A stretch of 55,754 nucleotides of DNA, from positions 1-55,754 of the forward strand of contig JAIBCN010000218.1 in NCBI GenBank assembly GCA_019694155.1. Direction: 5' to 3'. The position numbers were made by a program, and so were the translations under genes. The DNA comes from Vicinamibacteria bacterium. Lineage in GTDB: Bacteria; Acidobacteriota; Vicinamibacteria; Fen-336; JAGNNV01. The notes beneath the pieces are model-generated. The model made no database searches. It was not told where the DNA came from and worked only from the letters and a program-made list of their open reading frames with translations. This document shows, one piece after another, positions 16,607 to 24,475 of the stretch (within the stretch, counting starts at the first letter, position 1; each line of letters opens with the position of its first letter).

Positions 16607-17444
16607 GGCGATTCCCGTCCACGCCGTGCCCCTGAGCGCCGAGCAGGCGGGGGCAATGGCGCAGCTTCGAATCAAGAAGCACCACGTCGCGATCATGCTG
16701 CTCCACTGGTTCAACGCCATCGTCTGGCTGCTGGAGTTGCTGACCGGCCTCACTCTCATCTCTTCGGATTACTTCCGCGTGGTCCCGCTCTGGTACGTCT
16801 CGATCGCGCAGGGTGCGTTCGGGGGCCGGGCCAACATGCTGCAGTTCCACGTCGCGCTCGGTCTGGTCTGGATCGTCGTCTTCCTCGTCTACTTCACGTT
16901 CGGATATCGCACCTATCTTGGAGAAGTCCTCCACAAGGAGATCGCGCTCGACCGCGATGACTTCCGCTGGCTGATCGTGCGCACCCTGAGAATCCTGGGC
17001 CGAAGCAACGAGGCCCTCCCCCCGCAGGGGAGCTACAACGCGGGCCAGAAGCTGTTCGCATTCATGATCTACGCGATGATCCCGGTCGTCATGGTGAGCG
17101 GCGTCATCATGGCCTTCCGTCTCTTCAGCCCCGCCGCGGTGGGCTGGGCGATCGTGGCCCACTTCGCCGCGGTGGGCGCGGTGGTGTCAGGCCTGATGGT
17201 GCATGTGTACATGGGCGCCGTGTTCCCTGAAGAGAAGTCGGCCTTCTTCTCGATGATCACCGGGACGGTGGACGAGCTTTACGCCTACAGCCACCATTTC
17301 AAGTGGTGGCGGGAAGTGAAGGTCGCGCAGGCAGAGTGGGAGCAGAGACACGACCGCGAGCGCCAGCGCCCGGCCGATACCAGCGGAACGACTCAGGCCG
17401 TGAGCGGCTCCGATCCGGGCGGAAGCGAGGTCCCAGGACCGTAA
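16596..17444 (+). CDS. cytochrome b membrane subunit (PhsC/FdnI-like)
   Basis: About 282 residues with four or five transmembrane helices and helix-borne histidines typical of di-haem formate-dehydrogenase-gamma/PhsC cytochromes: HHVAIMLLHWFNAIVW, LQFHVALGLVW, VAHFAAVG and MVHVYMG. It exchanges electrons with the quinone pool. I place the start at TTG 16596 because AGGGGGAG (16581-16588) lies ~8 nt upstream and the 11-nt overlap with phsB gives coupling; ATG 16656 is an alternative that trims 20 residues before the first helix. The C-terminal ~40 residues are charged and low-complexity. With a cytochrome b rather than an NrfD-type partner, the complex looks more like Salmonella PhsABC than Wolinella PsrABC. 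Confidence 0.82.
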   Translation: MRIEAIPVHAVPLSAEQAGAMAQLRIKKHHVAIMLLHWFNAIVWLLELLTGLTLISSDYFRVVPLWYVSIAQGAFGGRANMLQFHVALGLVWIVVFLVYFTFGYRTYLGEVLHKEIALDRDDFRWLIVRTLRILGRSNEALPPQGSYNAGQKLFAFMIYAMIPVVMVSGVIMAFRLFSPAAVGWAIVAHFAAVGAVVSGLMVHVYMGAVFPEEKSAFFSMITGTVDELYAYSHHFKWWREVKVAQAEWEQRHDRERQRPADTSGTTQAVSGSDPGGSEVPGP

Positions 17445-17530
17445 CCGTTTGATGGTCGCAACCGCAGGCTCACGCCTTCCGGCCGCGGCGCGGTCGTCCG
17501 CCGCAATGTTCGCCGTCTAGTTCGCGATGA

Positions 17531-17544
17531 CGCTCCTCGGAGCG
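17531..17544. repeat. perfect inverted repeat CGCTCC-TC-GGAGCG
   Basis: Six-base arms with a 2-nt centre, in the 218-nt gap between the cytochrome b gene and the 12-haem gene and 6 bp before the third enhancer-like site. The loop is too short for a stable hairpin, so a protein-binding site is more likely than a terminator. Confidence 0.35.
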
Positions 17545-17549
17545 GGCCA

Positions 17550-17563
17550 CGCAAGAGGTGCGC
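17550..17563 (+). promoter_or_regulatory. candidate enhancer (UAS), site 3
   Basis: CGCAAGAGGTGCGC fits CGCA[AC]-N4-TGC[GA][CG]. Its centre is ~78 bp before the -24 GG at 17635 and ~103 bp before the predicted start at 17660, the same layout as the sites at 8947 and 10415. Confidence 0.55.
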
Positions 17564-17633
17564 GGGAGCACTAACCCGCCGCAGATCTTGCTGGATATGT
17601 GACGCAGGCGACTCAATCCACAGCACTTGGCCG

Positions 17634-17649
17634 TGGCACTGGTCCTGCT
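17634..17649 (+). promoter_or_regulatory. weaker sigma-54 -24/-12 element before the cytochrome genes
   Basis: TGGCACT-GGTC-CTGCT has two mismatches to consensus but keeps GG-N10-GC (GG 17635-17636, GC 17647-17648). Predicted start ~17660, only 3 nt before the GTG chosen for the 12-haem gene. It would exclude the upstream TTG 17627 as start. Confidence 0.45.
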
Positions 17650-17662
17650 ATTCCATTCGTGC

Positions 17663-19522
17663 GTGAGGAGCCATTCTGCGATCCCGCGCACATTGTTCGT
17701 GCTCCTCCTCCTCGCCTCCGGCTGTGCCCGATCAGCGGGTCTTGTGGAAGCAGCGGCTGGGCAATGCGCGAGCTGCCACCAGGGCCTCGAACATGCGTCG
17801 CCCTCTCATGACGGGTGCGTTTCCTGCCACGGGGGAAACGAGAAGGCCGCCACCAAGGAGGCGGGACACCAGGGTCTCTACGGCCTGTCGAATCCCTCCT
17901 TCCCCGGCCGATGGGAGAAGGGGTGCGGGCCGTGCCACAAGCACCAGCTCGAGCGGATGAAGAGCAACCAGATGTTCACCAATACGGGAATGATCGGGCA
18001 GATCCAGGCGACCTGGGAAGGCGAGCGCCTCGGCGTCGTGTACTCGGCGACTGAGGCCTCGGCTTACGGCCCGGACGGCAAGCCGGTCGCTCACACTGCG
18101 GTCGGTCGGCTCGACAACGTCTCGGGCGATCTCTACCGGAAGTTCTGCGCGCGCTGCCACGTGGCGCGCCAGAACGAAGCGCTCGACGGAGCTGGTCATC
18201 CGGCCGGCTGCGCGGCATGTCACTACTCGTACGGCGATGGTGCGATTTACCGGGGCCGCGATCCGACCATGAAGGGCAAGAGCCCGAGCAGCGCCACCCA
18301 CACCATGCAGGGCCTGCCCCCGATGCAGGCGTGCGCCCAGTGCCATCATCGCAGCGGGCGTCACGCTCTGTCGTATCAGGGCCTGTACGACGGGAACAAC
18401 GGCCTCGTCCCAACAAAGAACGGAATGCCTGGTCCGGTCCCGGGAAGCGATGAACGCTCCTTCTCGCACGCCGCGGCCGATGTCCATTTCCTCGCGGGTA
18501 TGGAGTGCATCGACTGTCACACCTCTCGCGAAGTCATGGGCGAGGGCTACGCCTCGAAGGACATGAGAGGACAGCTCGAGATCCGCTGTGAGGACTGTCA
18601 TGGCGGCATCAACGCGCCGCCTCGGTTCGTCGCGGTCTCGCGCGAGAGTGACCTCCCTCTCATCGAGTCGCGCCAGTACGGCTTCCGCATCCGGCCCGGA
18701 TTCAAGATGGCGCTCACCTCGAAGGACCGTCCTTACTCCAACGTGTTCGAGAGGGACGGCCAGGTGGTGCTCGCGACCAAGCGGGCCGGAAAGCTCCTGA
18801 CGAGTCCCGTGATTACGGGCACGGCGGAGCATCGGGTGGCCGGGCACGAGAGGATGGAATGCTCCACCTGCCACTCGCGGAGTGTCGTCCAGTGCTACGG
18901 CTGTCACACCGCGTACGACAAGCGCAAGGCGGGCTGGGACTTCGTCGAGGGACGAGAGACTCCGGGAGAATTCAGCGAGACCGAGGACTATCGCACCCTC
19001 TACCCATTCCCGCTGGCCTTGAACGACCACGGCCGCATCTCTCCCGTGACCCCGGGCTGTCAGACCTTCGTGACCGTGATCGAGCCCGACGAAAGCCGTT
19101 CGAAGGACGAAACGGTGGCGAGCTACAAGGGAAAGCCTCAGCTTCGCTTCGCTCCCTTCTTCGGCCACAACACCGGCTCGCGCGCGGTCGGCTGCACGGA
19201 ATGCCATGGGAACCCGGCGTTCCTTGGCTTCGGACAAGGCGTCCTCGAGAACGGGAGCATCAAAGGGACGCTGCTGTGCGAGAAGAATGACAAGAAGCCC
19301 CTCGACGGCTTCCTTGCCATGGAAGGCGGGCGCGTGGTGTCGCACGCCGCAATCACGCGAGCGGGCTCGCGTCCGCTCGAGCACGATGAAGTGCGCCGCG
19401 TCTTCGCCGTGAACCTGTGCCTGGTCTGTCACGAGACCGGCAAGGACCCGATCTATTTGAAGAAGCTCGACTATGCCGCACTACAGGATCCTCTTCATCG
19501 CCGCCTGCTGGCTGCTCGCTAG
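17663..19522 (+). CDS. 12-haem c-type cytochrome lipoprotein
   Basis: About 619 residues. Twelve CxxCH haem-binding motifs can be counted (CASCH, CVSCH, CGPCH, CARCH, CAACH, CAQCH, CIDCH, CEDCH, CSTCH, CYGCH, CTECH, CLVCH). The start is uncertain: GTG 17663 gives a tidy lipoprotein signal peptide (hydrophobic TLFVLLLLA and lipobox LASGC), while an in-frame TTG at 17627 adds 12 residues and would lie upstream of the likely transcription start. The protein should sit at the inner or outer membrane facing the periplasm or outside, passing electrons to or from the Rieske/b6 module encoded just after. Hemes crowd the first third and the last third, with a ~200-residue central stretch holding CIDCH and CEDCH. 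It ends 50 nt inside the next gene. Function as terminal reductase rather than electron wire is possible. Confidence 0.82.
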   Translation: MRSHSAIPRTLFVLLLLASGCARSAGLVEAAAGQCASCHQGLEHASPSHDGCVSCHGGNEKAATKEAGHQGLYGLSNPSFPGRWEKGCGPCHKHQLERMKSNQMFTNTGMIGQIQATWEGERLGVVYSATEASAYGPDGKPVAHTAVGRLDNVSGDLYRKFCARCHVARQNEALDGAGHPAGCAACHYSYGDGAIYRGRDPTMKGKSPSSATHTMQGLPPMQACAQCHHRSGRHALSYQGLYDGNNGLVPTKNGMPGPVPGSDERSFSHAAADVHFLAGMECIDCHTSREVMGEGYASKDMRGQLEIRCEDCHGGINAPPRFVAVSRESDLPLIESRQYGFRIRPGFKMALTSKDRPYSNVFERDGQVVLATKRAGKLLTSPVITGTAEHRVAGHERMECSTCHSRSVVQCYGCHTAYDKRKAGWDFVEGRETPGEFSETEDYRTLYPFPLALNDHGRISPVTPGCQTFVTVIEPDESRSKDETVASYKGKPQLRFAPFFGHNTGSRAVGCTECHGNPAFLGFGQGVLENGSIKGTLLCEKNDKKPLDGFLAMEGGRVVSHAAITRAGSRPLEHDEVRRVFAVNLCLVCHETGKDPIYLKKLDYAALQDPLHRRLLAAR

Positions 19523-20600
19523 CCCGGCCGGGGCGGCGGACACCGGGGCCAACTGCCTCGGCTGTCATCCGAAGGCGCGCGCGGCGCTCACCGGGCCGAT
19601 GTCGACCCGCGCTTCCGAGCGGGCCTTCGCGCATCGCGCCTTCGGCCAGGTGGAGGGTGACAGGTTTTTCGAAGCCTCCTGCAGCGGCTGTCATGTATCG
19701 GCCTGCAGCGACTGCCACGGCATCGAGCCCCACCGGGACGGAAGACCCAAGGACGAAGCCTGCCTCGGCTGTCATCGCGGCTACTTCGCGGGCTGGGACT
19801 TCTACGGCCGCGCGCCGCGCGAGGATCACGCGCGCTATCGGCGCGGAAAGGTCGAAAACGGCGAGCCACTGCTCAAGATGCTGCCCGACGTCCACCGCGA
19901 GCGAGGCATGACCTGCGCCGACTGCCATCCCATGAAGTCGCTGCACGGCGGCGATGGCGGGACAAGAACCTGCGTCGATTGTCATCCCAACCCATCGCGG
20001 GCGGTGCCGGAGCACTCGTTCGACGCCCACATGAAGAAGATGGAGTGCGTGGCCTGCCACGCGGCATGGGCGCCCCAGGAGTACGGAACGTTCCTGGTGC
20101 GACCGAAGACCTCCGAGCAGTTGGAGGCCTTCGGGGCCCTCCCCTCTCTCGGACCCTGGAAGAAGAGCGCGTATCTGCGCCGCCAGGATGCCCCGCCCCT
20201 CGGGCTGAACTCCCGCGGCAAAGTGTCGCCGATCCGGCCGCAGTTCATTCTCTTCGCGACCGATCCGAGCCGGGGCTGGGAGAACAGGCTGCTCGTCGCG
20301 GAGTGGAAGGCTTTCTCACCGCACACCATAAGGCGCGGCGCCGTGACCTGCAGCGGGTGTCACGAAGCCCCTCGCCGGTTCCTCCTGGAGAAAGACGCGG
20401 ACCGCCTGCACCTGCTCGATCAGGACGGCCTCGCTCTGCGCTCATTCTGGAGCCAGGCTGGACAGCGCGTCATCAACGGGGCCTTCTTTCCCGAGGATCG
20501 CTACACGCTCATGAATCGCAAGACGCCCGAGTACGTGCGTCAGCACCTCAGACAATGGCAAAACCTGCTCGATCACGAAGGTCCGCCCTCAAAGCGGTAG
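19473..20600 (+). CDS. 8-haem periplasmic c-type cytochrome
   Basis: A 375-residue protein with Sec signal peptide (ILFIAACWLLASPAGA, cleavage before ADTG) and eight CxxCH motifs: CLGCH, CSGCH, CSDCH, CLGCH, CADCH, CVDCH, CVACH and CSGCH. The second and third are only four residues apart (CSGCHVSACSDCH), meaning two closely stacked haems. A ~110-residue haem-free segment separates motif seven from motif eight. It overlaps the 12-haem gene by 50 nt and the Rieske gene by 46 nt, so its product is made in step with both. It does not show the CxxCK of octahaem nitrite/hydroxylamine/tetrathionate reductases, so I favour an electron-transfer role over a catalytic one. Confidence 0.82.
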   Translation: MPHYRILFIAACWLLASPAGAADTGANCLGCHPKARAALTGPMSTRASERAFAHRAFGQVEGDRFFEASCSGCHVSACSDCHGIEPHRDGRPKDEACLGCHRGYFAGWDFYGRAPREDHARYRRGKVENGEPLLKMLPDVHRERGMTCADCHPMKSLHGGDGGTRTCVDCHPNPSRAVPEHSFDAHMKKMECVACHAAWAPQEYGTFLVRPKTSEQLEAFGALPSLGPWKKSAYLRRQDAPPLGLNSRGKVSPIRPQFILFATDPSRGWENRLLVAEWKAFSPHTIRRGAVTCSGCHEAPRRFLLEKDADRLHLLDQDGLALRSFWSQAGQRVINGAFFPEDRYTLMNRKTPEYVRQHLRQWQNLLDHEGPPSKR

Positions 20601-20959
20601 TCCTCTCTCTGCTGGGAGGATTCGGCCTGTGGCGGTTCCTGACCCCGCGAGGGAGACGCTCGTCCCGCGAGGCGCTCAAGGTGGCGGCGGCGGACGTGCC
20701 GGGCGAGGGCGCGCTTGTGCTGCCACGCCATCGCTGCGCGGTGGTGAAGAACGGCGGGGAGGTCCAGGCGTTCGATCTCACCTGCCCTCACCTCGGCTGC
20801 ACCGTGAAGGCGACCCCGGAAGGTTTCGCGTGCCCGTGCCACGGCAGCCGCTTCAAGAGCAATGGCGAGGTCGTGGCGGGGCCCGCGCCACGCGCGCTCA
20901 GGCGCCTCGAGGTCGCGGAGAGCGACGGCGTCCTCTCCATCGTCCGGGAGGAAGGCTGA
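20555..20959 (+). CDS. Rieske [2Fe-2S] protein
   Basis: A 134-residue membrane-anchored Rieske protein. The cluster motifs are CPHLGC (C77, H79, C82) and CPCHGS (C93, C95, H96), with C77/H79/C93/H96 as ligands and C82-C95 as the expected disulfide. The N-terminus carries basic residues (RSRRS) and one hydrophobic helix (~11-27), acting as an uncleaved anchor, possibly twin-arginine exported. It starts inside the octahaem gene (46-nt overlap) and its TGA overlaps the ATG of the cytochrome b gene. It is shorter than mitochondrial or chloroplast Rieske proteins but like those of bacterial bc/b6-type complexes. Role: accepts an electron from quinol (or returns one) and passes it to the multihaem subunits. 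Confidence 0.92.
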   Translation: MAKPARSRRSALKAVVLSLLGGFGLWRFLTPRGRRSSREALKVAAADVPGEGALVLPRHRCAVVKNGGEVQAFDLTCPHLGCTVKATPEGFACPCHGSRFKSNGEVVAGPAPRALRRLEVAESDGVLSIVREEG

Positions 20960-21990
20960 TGGTCACGGCACTCCTGAAGCACCTCTTCCCGCGACGGGTG
21001 CTCGAAGGCAATCTCAAGATCGGCTACACCTTTGGCCTCGGCGGGCTCGTCCTCACCACCTTCCTGCTCCTCGGCGGCAGCGGCTTCCTGCTGCTCTTCT
21101 ACTACGCCCCCACGCCGGAGAGGGCGTACGCCTCGATCCAGTTCCTCGAGATGGATGTCTGGGGCGGCGGCTACCTGCGCAGTCTGCATCGACTCTCGTC
21201 TCATGCCCTGCTGATCCTCGTCGCGTTGCACTCGCTGCGGGTGGTCCTCACCGGCGCGTTCAGGCGAAAGGAGCGGTTGAACTGGATCGTCGGCTGCCTG
21301 CTCCTCTTCCTGTCCGTGTTCGCAGCGTACACCGGGTATCTCCTGCCCGCCGATCAGCTCGCCTACTGGGCCACCCAGACGGGGATGGAACTGCTGAAGG
21401 CGCTGCCCGGCGGCGGCGCTCTTCGCTCGCTGCTGGTGCCCGACACGGTCGGTGGGCCGCTGGCTCTGCTCCGCTTCTACGCCCTCCATGTCGTCCTCCT
21501 CCCGCTCGCCATGCTCGCACTGTCGATGCTCCACTTCTTCATCATCCGCAGGCAGCGCGGGCTCCTGCCCTATGGCGCCCCGGGCGGGTACGTGAGCAGC
21601 GAACCCCGCTTCTTCCGCCTCGTCACTCTGGGTTTCGCGGCGTGCTCGGTTGCACTGCTCCTCCTCGGAGTGTTCATTCCCGCACCCCTCGACCTTCCGG
21701 CCGATCCGGCGCACCCGCCGAATCCCGCCAAGTCCGCGTGGTTTCTGCTCTGGATCCAGGAGCTCGTGAGCTACTCCACGCGCGCGATCTACGGAGCGAT
21801 TCTCCTCATCGCGGCGCTTGTCGCCCTGCCGTGGCTGCCCGTTCCCGAACTGGAGCGCGCGTCCTGGTTCCCTCGCGAGCAGCGCGCGGTCGCGATCCTG
21901 ACGCTCGCGGCCTGCGGCCTCATCCTCGCCCTGACCGCGGTCGGGCTCTTCATGCGGGGGCCCAATTGGGGCTTCGTCTCGCCCTTCTGA
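20959..21990 (+). CDS. cytochrome b6/subunit-IV-like fused cytochrome b
   Basis: A 343-residue membrane protein. ATG 20959 overlaps the Rieske stop (TGATG) and has GGGAGGAAGG upstream. Haem ligands are H77/H91 and H177/H192; the gaps of 13 and 14 residues match the cytochrome b6 pattern. Residues ~205-343 add three helices related to subunit IV, fused in one chain. The quinol-site PEWY motif is replaced by PAKSAWFLL. About seven or eight helices in total. With the Rieske protein and the tetrahaem lipoprotein it should form a quinol:cytochrome c oxidoreductase in the inner membrane, using multihaem c proteins in place of cytochrome c1 or f. Confidence 0.9.
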   Translation: MVTALLKHLFPRRVLEGNLKIGYTFGLGGLVLTTFLLLGGSGFLLLFYYAPTPERAYASIQFLEMDVWGGGYLRSLHRLSSHALLILVALHSLRVVLTGAFRRKERLNWIVGCLLLFLSVFAAYTGYLLPADQLAYWATQTGMELLKALPGGGALRSLLVPDTVGGPLALLRFYALHVVLLPLAMLALSMLHFFIIRRQRGLLPYGAPGGYVSSEPRFFRLVTLGFAACSVALLLLGVFIPAPLDLPADPAHPPNPAKSAWFLLWIQELVSYSTRAIYGAILLIAALVALPWLPVPELERASWFPREQRAVAILTLAACGLILALTAVGLFMRGPNWGFVSPF

Positions 21991-22772
21991 TCTCCGCCGC
22001 GCTGCTTCTTGCGGGCTGCGTCAAGGCGAGGAGTGCGGCCGAGGCGCGCGAAGGCTGCGCCTCCTGTCATGCGCCTCACTACACGGACGCCGGAGCCTGC
22101 GAGGATTGTCATCGAGGTGAACCATCGGCGGCGCGGACAGAACTGGCCCACGCACGGCTCCTGAGCGGCAAGGCCGCCGAGTATGGCCAGAGGAAGGGGC
22201 CGGCGGTGAGCGAAGGGCGGACACTCGTCGAGGGCGCTGGCTGTCGACGCTGCCACACGATAGGTGGAGAAGGAAGCCATCTGGCCACGAACCTCGACAG
22301 CGTGGTCTGGAAGAGGGAGCAGAGCGAGCTTCTGACCTCGATCACGCAGCCGGTCGACAACATGCCGGCGTTCGATTTCGACCGCGGCCAGGCCGAGGCG
22401 GTGATCGCGTTCCTGCTGGGCGGGGCGCGACCCGATGCGACCGACGACGCCTATCGCGTGCAGTTCGCGCGTGACGCCTCTCGATCGCCTTCGGCCTTCG
22501 AAGACAAGTGCGGGGGCTGCCACCGCCTCCTCACTTCACAGGGTCCGCGGGGCTTCGGCAAGCGAGGCCCGAACCTTTCCGGCCTCCTGACGCCGTTCTA
22601 TCCGAGGACGGCGCCGAATGAATGTGCCTGGACCGGGAAGACCGTGAGCGACTGGCTGGCCAACCCGCGCGCGGCGCGGCCGAACACGATCATGCCCCCG
22701 GTTCCCCTGAGCGAGGCGGAACTCCGGCAGGTGCTGGAGTCGATCCGGGACTCCGGAGGGCCGGTGCGCTGA
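21966..22772 (+). CDS. 4-haem c-type cytochrome lipoprotein
   Basis: About 268 residues. TTG 21966 is the likely start: GCGGGGG precedes it, it overlaps the cytochrome b gene by 25 nt, and it yields a compact lipoprotein signal (GLRLALLISAALLLAGC). Four CxxCH motifs are present (CASCH, CEDCH, CRRCH, CGGCH). The last two lie in domains that look like mono-haem class I cytochromes, with candidate distal methionines in VDNMPAFDF and NTIMPPVPL. This is the natural electron acceptor of the Rieske/b6 pair in the same transcript, equivalent in place to cytochrome c1. It is the last gene of the cluster; the next gene converges from the other strand after 7 nt. Confidence 0.83.
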   Translation: MGLRLALLISAALLLAGCVKARSAAEAREGCASCHAPHYTDAGACEDCHRGEPSAARTELAHARLLSGKAAEYGQRKGPAVSEGRTLVEGAGCRRCHTIGGEGSHLATNLDSVVWKREQSELLTSITQPVDNMPAFDFDRGQAEAVIAFLLGGARPDATDDAYRVQFARDASRSPSAFEDKCGGCHRLLTSQGPRGFGKRGPNLSGLLTPFYPRTAPNECAWTGKTVSDWLANPRAARPNTIMPPVPLSEAELRQVLESIRDSGGPVR

Positions 22773-22779
22773 TAGGGCC

Positions 22780-23658
22780 CTAGTCGAACGGGGGAACCGG
22801 TATCAGCAGCGAGGCCGCGATGGACGCGGCCGACGCGACGAGGCACAGGATCGCCACCACCACATGGTTGGTGCGCTCGGACTTCATCGGGTCGAGCACG
22901 CGCGCGACGAGCCAGCCTCCCACGAGGCCGCCGAGGTGCGCCCAGTTGTCGACGCCTCGCACCATCAGGCCGAAGAGCATGAAGTACACCACGTTTCGCA
23001 ACGCCCACTGGCGAAGGATGGACGAACCCGTGCGCTGACCGTAGTAGAGGAGCGCGCCCCACAGGCCCATGAGCGCCGCCGAGGCCCCGAGGGTGAACAT
23101 CCCGTAGCCCGGGAACACGCTCAACGGGCCGCGCAGGAAGGGGGCGGCCCAGATGATCGCCACGGGCGCGGATGAACTCATGATGAAGCCCGCGATCGAG
23201 CCCAGCGTGTAGATGATTACAGTGCGGCCGGGGCCGTACAACTCCGCCACCTGGGGCACGAGGATCCGCACCCAGTAAAGGTTGAAGAAGATGTGGATCA
23301 GGCTGCCGTGAAGCCATCCCGCCGAGAGCACGGTCCACCATCTCCCGTCCTGCCACACGGGGTAGATGCCCGATGCGCCCATCCTCAGGCTGGCGTCGAG
23401 GCTCGGCGAGAAGATGTTCAATCCCTGGAATCCGATGCCCGCAGGGTCGAGAGCCAGGGACATGCCGTACGCCAGAGCGCAGATCGTGAGGATCAACGGA
23501 CCGAACCCGAGATCCGCTCCGACATTCCGCAGGCCTGCGGCGAAACCGAAGAGCCCGGGGTTCTTAGCCCCGCAATGGAAGCAGGTCTCGTCCGACACGC
23601 CCGTCAGGCCGCCGCACGAGCGACAAAGCACCGACCCGGTTCGCTGACGTCCAAACAT
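22780..23658 (-). CDS. rhomboid-family intramembrane serine protease with N-terminal zinc ribbon
   Basis: A 292-residue protein. Residues 12-29 form a zinc-ribbon (C12-x2-C15 ... C26-x2-C29), followed by about six transmembrane helices. The catalytic serine is S193 in GASAALMG (the usual GxSG glycine is alanine here) and the histidine is H241 in NWAHLGGLVGG. The oxyanion-side residues H117 and N126 appear in HGSLIHIFFNLY. These are the residues needed for activity, so it is probably a working protease that cuts membrane helices. I chose ATG 23658; a longer frame upstream overlaps the divergent hydrolase gene and reads as its shadow. Substrate unknown. Confidence 0.9.
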   Translation of the reverse strand: MFGRQRTGSVLCRSCGGLTGVSDETCFHCGAKNPGLFGFAAGLRNVGADLGFGPLILTICALAYGMSLALDPAGIGFQGLNIFSPSLDASLRMGASGIYPVWQDGRWWTVLSAGWLHGSLIHIFFNLYWVRILVPQVAELYGPGRTVIIYTLGSIAGFIMSSSAPVAIIWAAPFLRGPLSVFPGYGMFTLGASAALMGLWGALLYYGQRTGSSILRQWALRNVVYFMLFGLMVRGVDNWAHLGGLVGGWLVARVLDPMKSERTNHVVVAILCLVASAASIAASLLIPVPPFD

Positions 23659-23703
23659 TGAACGCCGGAGACTATCCGAAAGGTTCGTGAGGGCCCGAAT
23701 ACA

Positions 23704-24465
23704 ATGCCAAGCGCCATGCGCGAACCACGCACCATTCCCTACGGTCCAGCCGCCGATCACCAGGCGGATTTCTACGCGCCGGCCGCGACACGGCCCCCGG
23801 TCGTGTGCCTGCTGCATGGCGGCTTCTGGCGGATGCCCTACGGCCGGGATCAGATGGCCGCGGTCGCCGAGGATCTGGCGGGCCGTGGCTTCGCGGTCTG
23901 GAACCTCGAGTACCGGCGGCTGGGAACCGGAGGCGCGGGCTTTCCCGGCACCATGGACGATGTCGGTCTTGGCATCGACTACCTCGCGAAGCTCCCGGCT
24001 CTCGGCTTCGACCTGGACCTCGATCGTGTGATCGTGGCCGGCCACTCCGCCGGAGGGCATCTCGCGTTGTGGGCCGGAGGCCGTGCTCCCTCGCAGGCGG
24101 TCCGCCTCCGGGCGGTCGCCGGACTCGCCCCCATCGCCGACCTCGATCGCGCCTACGCCTTGCGAGTCGGCGGCGAAGTCGTCGCGGAACTGCTCGGCGG
24201 GGCGCCGGCCGAGTATCCCGACCGCCTTCGGGCCGCGTCACCGATAGAGATGCTGCCCCTCGGGGTGAGGCAGCTCATCCTGCACGGGTCGGACGACGCG
24301 GCTGTTCCCATCGAACTCTCGCGCGGCTACGCGCGCGCCGCGAAGGCGAAGGGCGAGCGGATCGAGCTGATCGAGCTTCCCGGCACGGGACACATGGAGT
24401 TTCTCGATCCATCGACCGAGGCCCACGCGGCCTTGTGCCGATGGCTCGAGGCCGCGGTTCGCTGA
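23704..24465 (+). CDS. alpha/beta-hydrolase (esterase/kynurenine-formamidase-like)
   Basis: A 253-residue cytosolic hydrolase. The oxyanion motif HGGFW (38-42) and nucleophile elbow GHSAGG (S115) are typical of hormone-sensitive-lipase/BD-FAE-type esterases and of kynurenine formamidase relatives. The acid is in LHGSDDAAVP and the histidine in GTGHMEFLD near the C-terminus, so the catalytic triad is complete. Start at 23704 or 23716 (second methionine) cannot be separated. It is divergent from the rhomboid gene with only 45 nt between, so both promoters must lie in or beside that gap. No kynureninase or tryptophan dioxygenase gene is nearby, so formamidase activity is unsupported by context. 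Confidence 0.8.
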   Translation: MPSAMREPRTIPYGPAADHQADFYAPAATRPPVVCLLHGGFWRMPYGRDQMAAVAEDLAGRGFAVWNLEYRRLGTGGAGFPGTMDDVGLGIDYLAKLPALGFDLDLDRVIVAGHSAGGHLALWAGGRAPSQAVRLRAVAGLAPIADLDRAYALRVGGEVVAELLGGAPAEYPDRLRAASPIEMLPLGVRQLILHGSDDAAVPIELSRGYARAAKAKGERIELIELPGTGHMEFLDPSTEAHAALCRWLEAAVR

Positions 24466-24475
24466 TCGCGAGCGT

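Noticed and set aside
13658..17444. Calling the enzyme a PsrABC polysulfide reductase outright
   Set aside because: The membrane subunit is a haem-binding cytochrome b (PhsC/FdnI-like), not an NrfD-type PsrC; substrate is left open.
17593..17605. An alternative sigma-54 element GG-N9-GC upstream of the 12-haem gene
   Set aside because: The spacing is 9 nt rather than 10 and other consensus bases are poor; the element at 17634 fits better with the enhancer-like site.
19473..20600. Octahaem nitrite, hydroxylamine or tetrathionate reductase
   Set aside because: Those enzymes have a CxxCK or modified catalytic haem motif; all eight motifs here are CxxCH and spacing differs.
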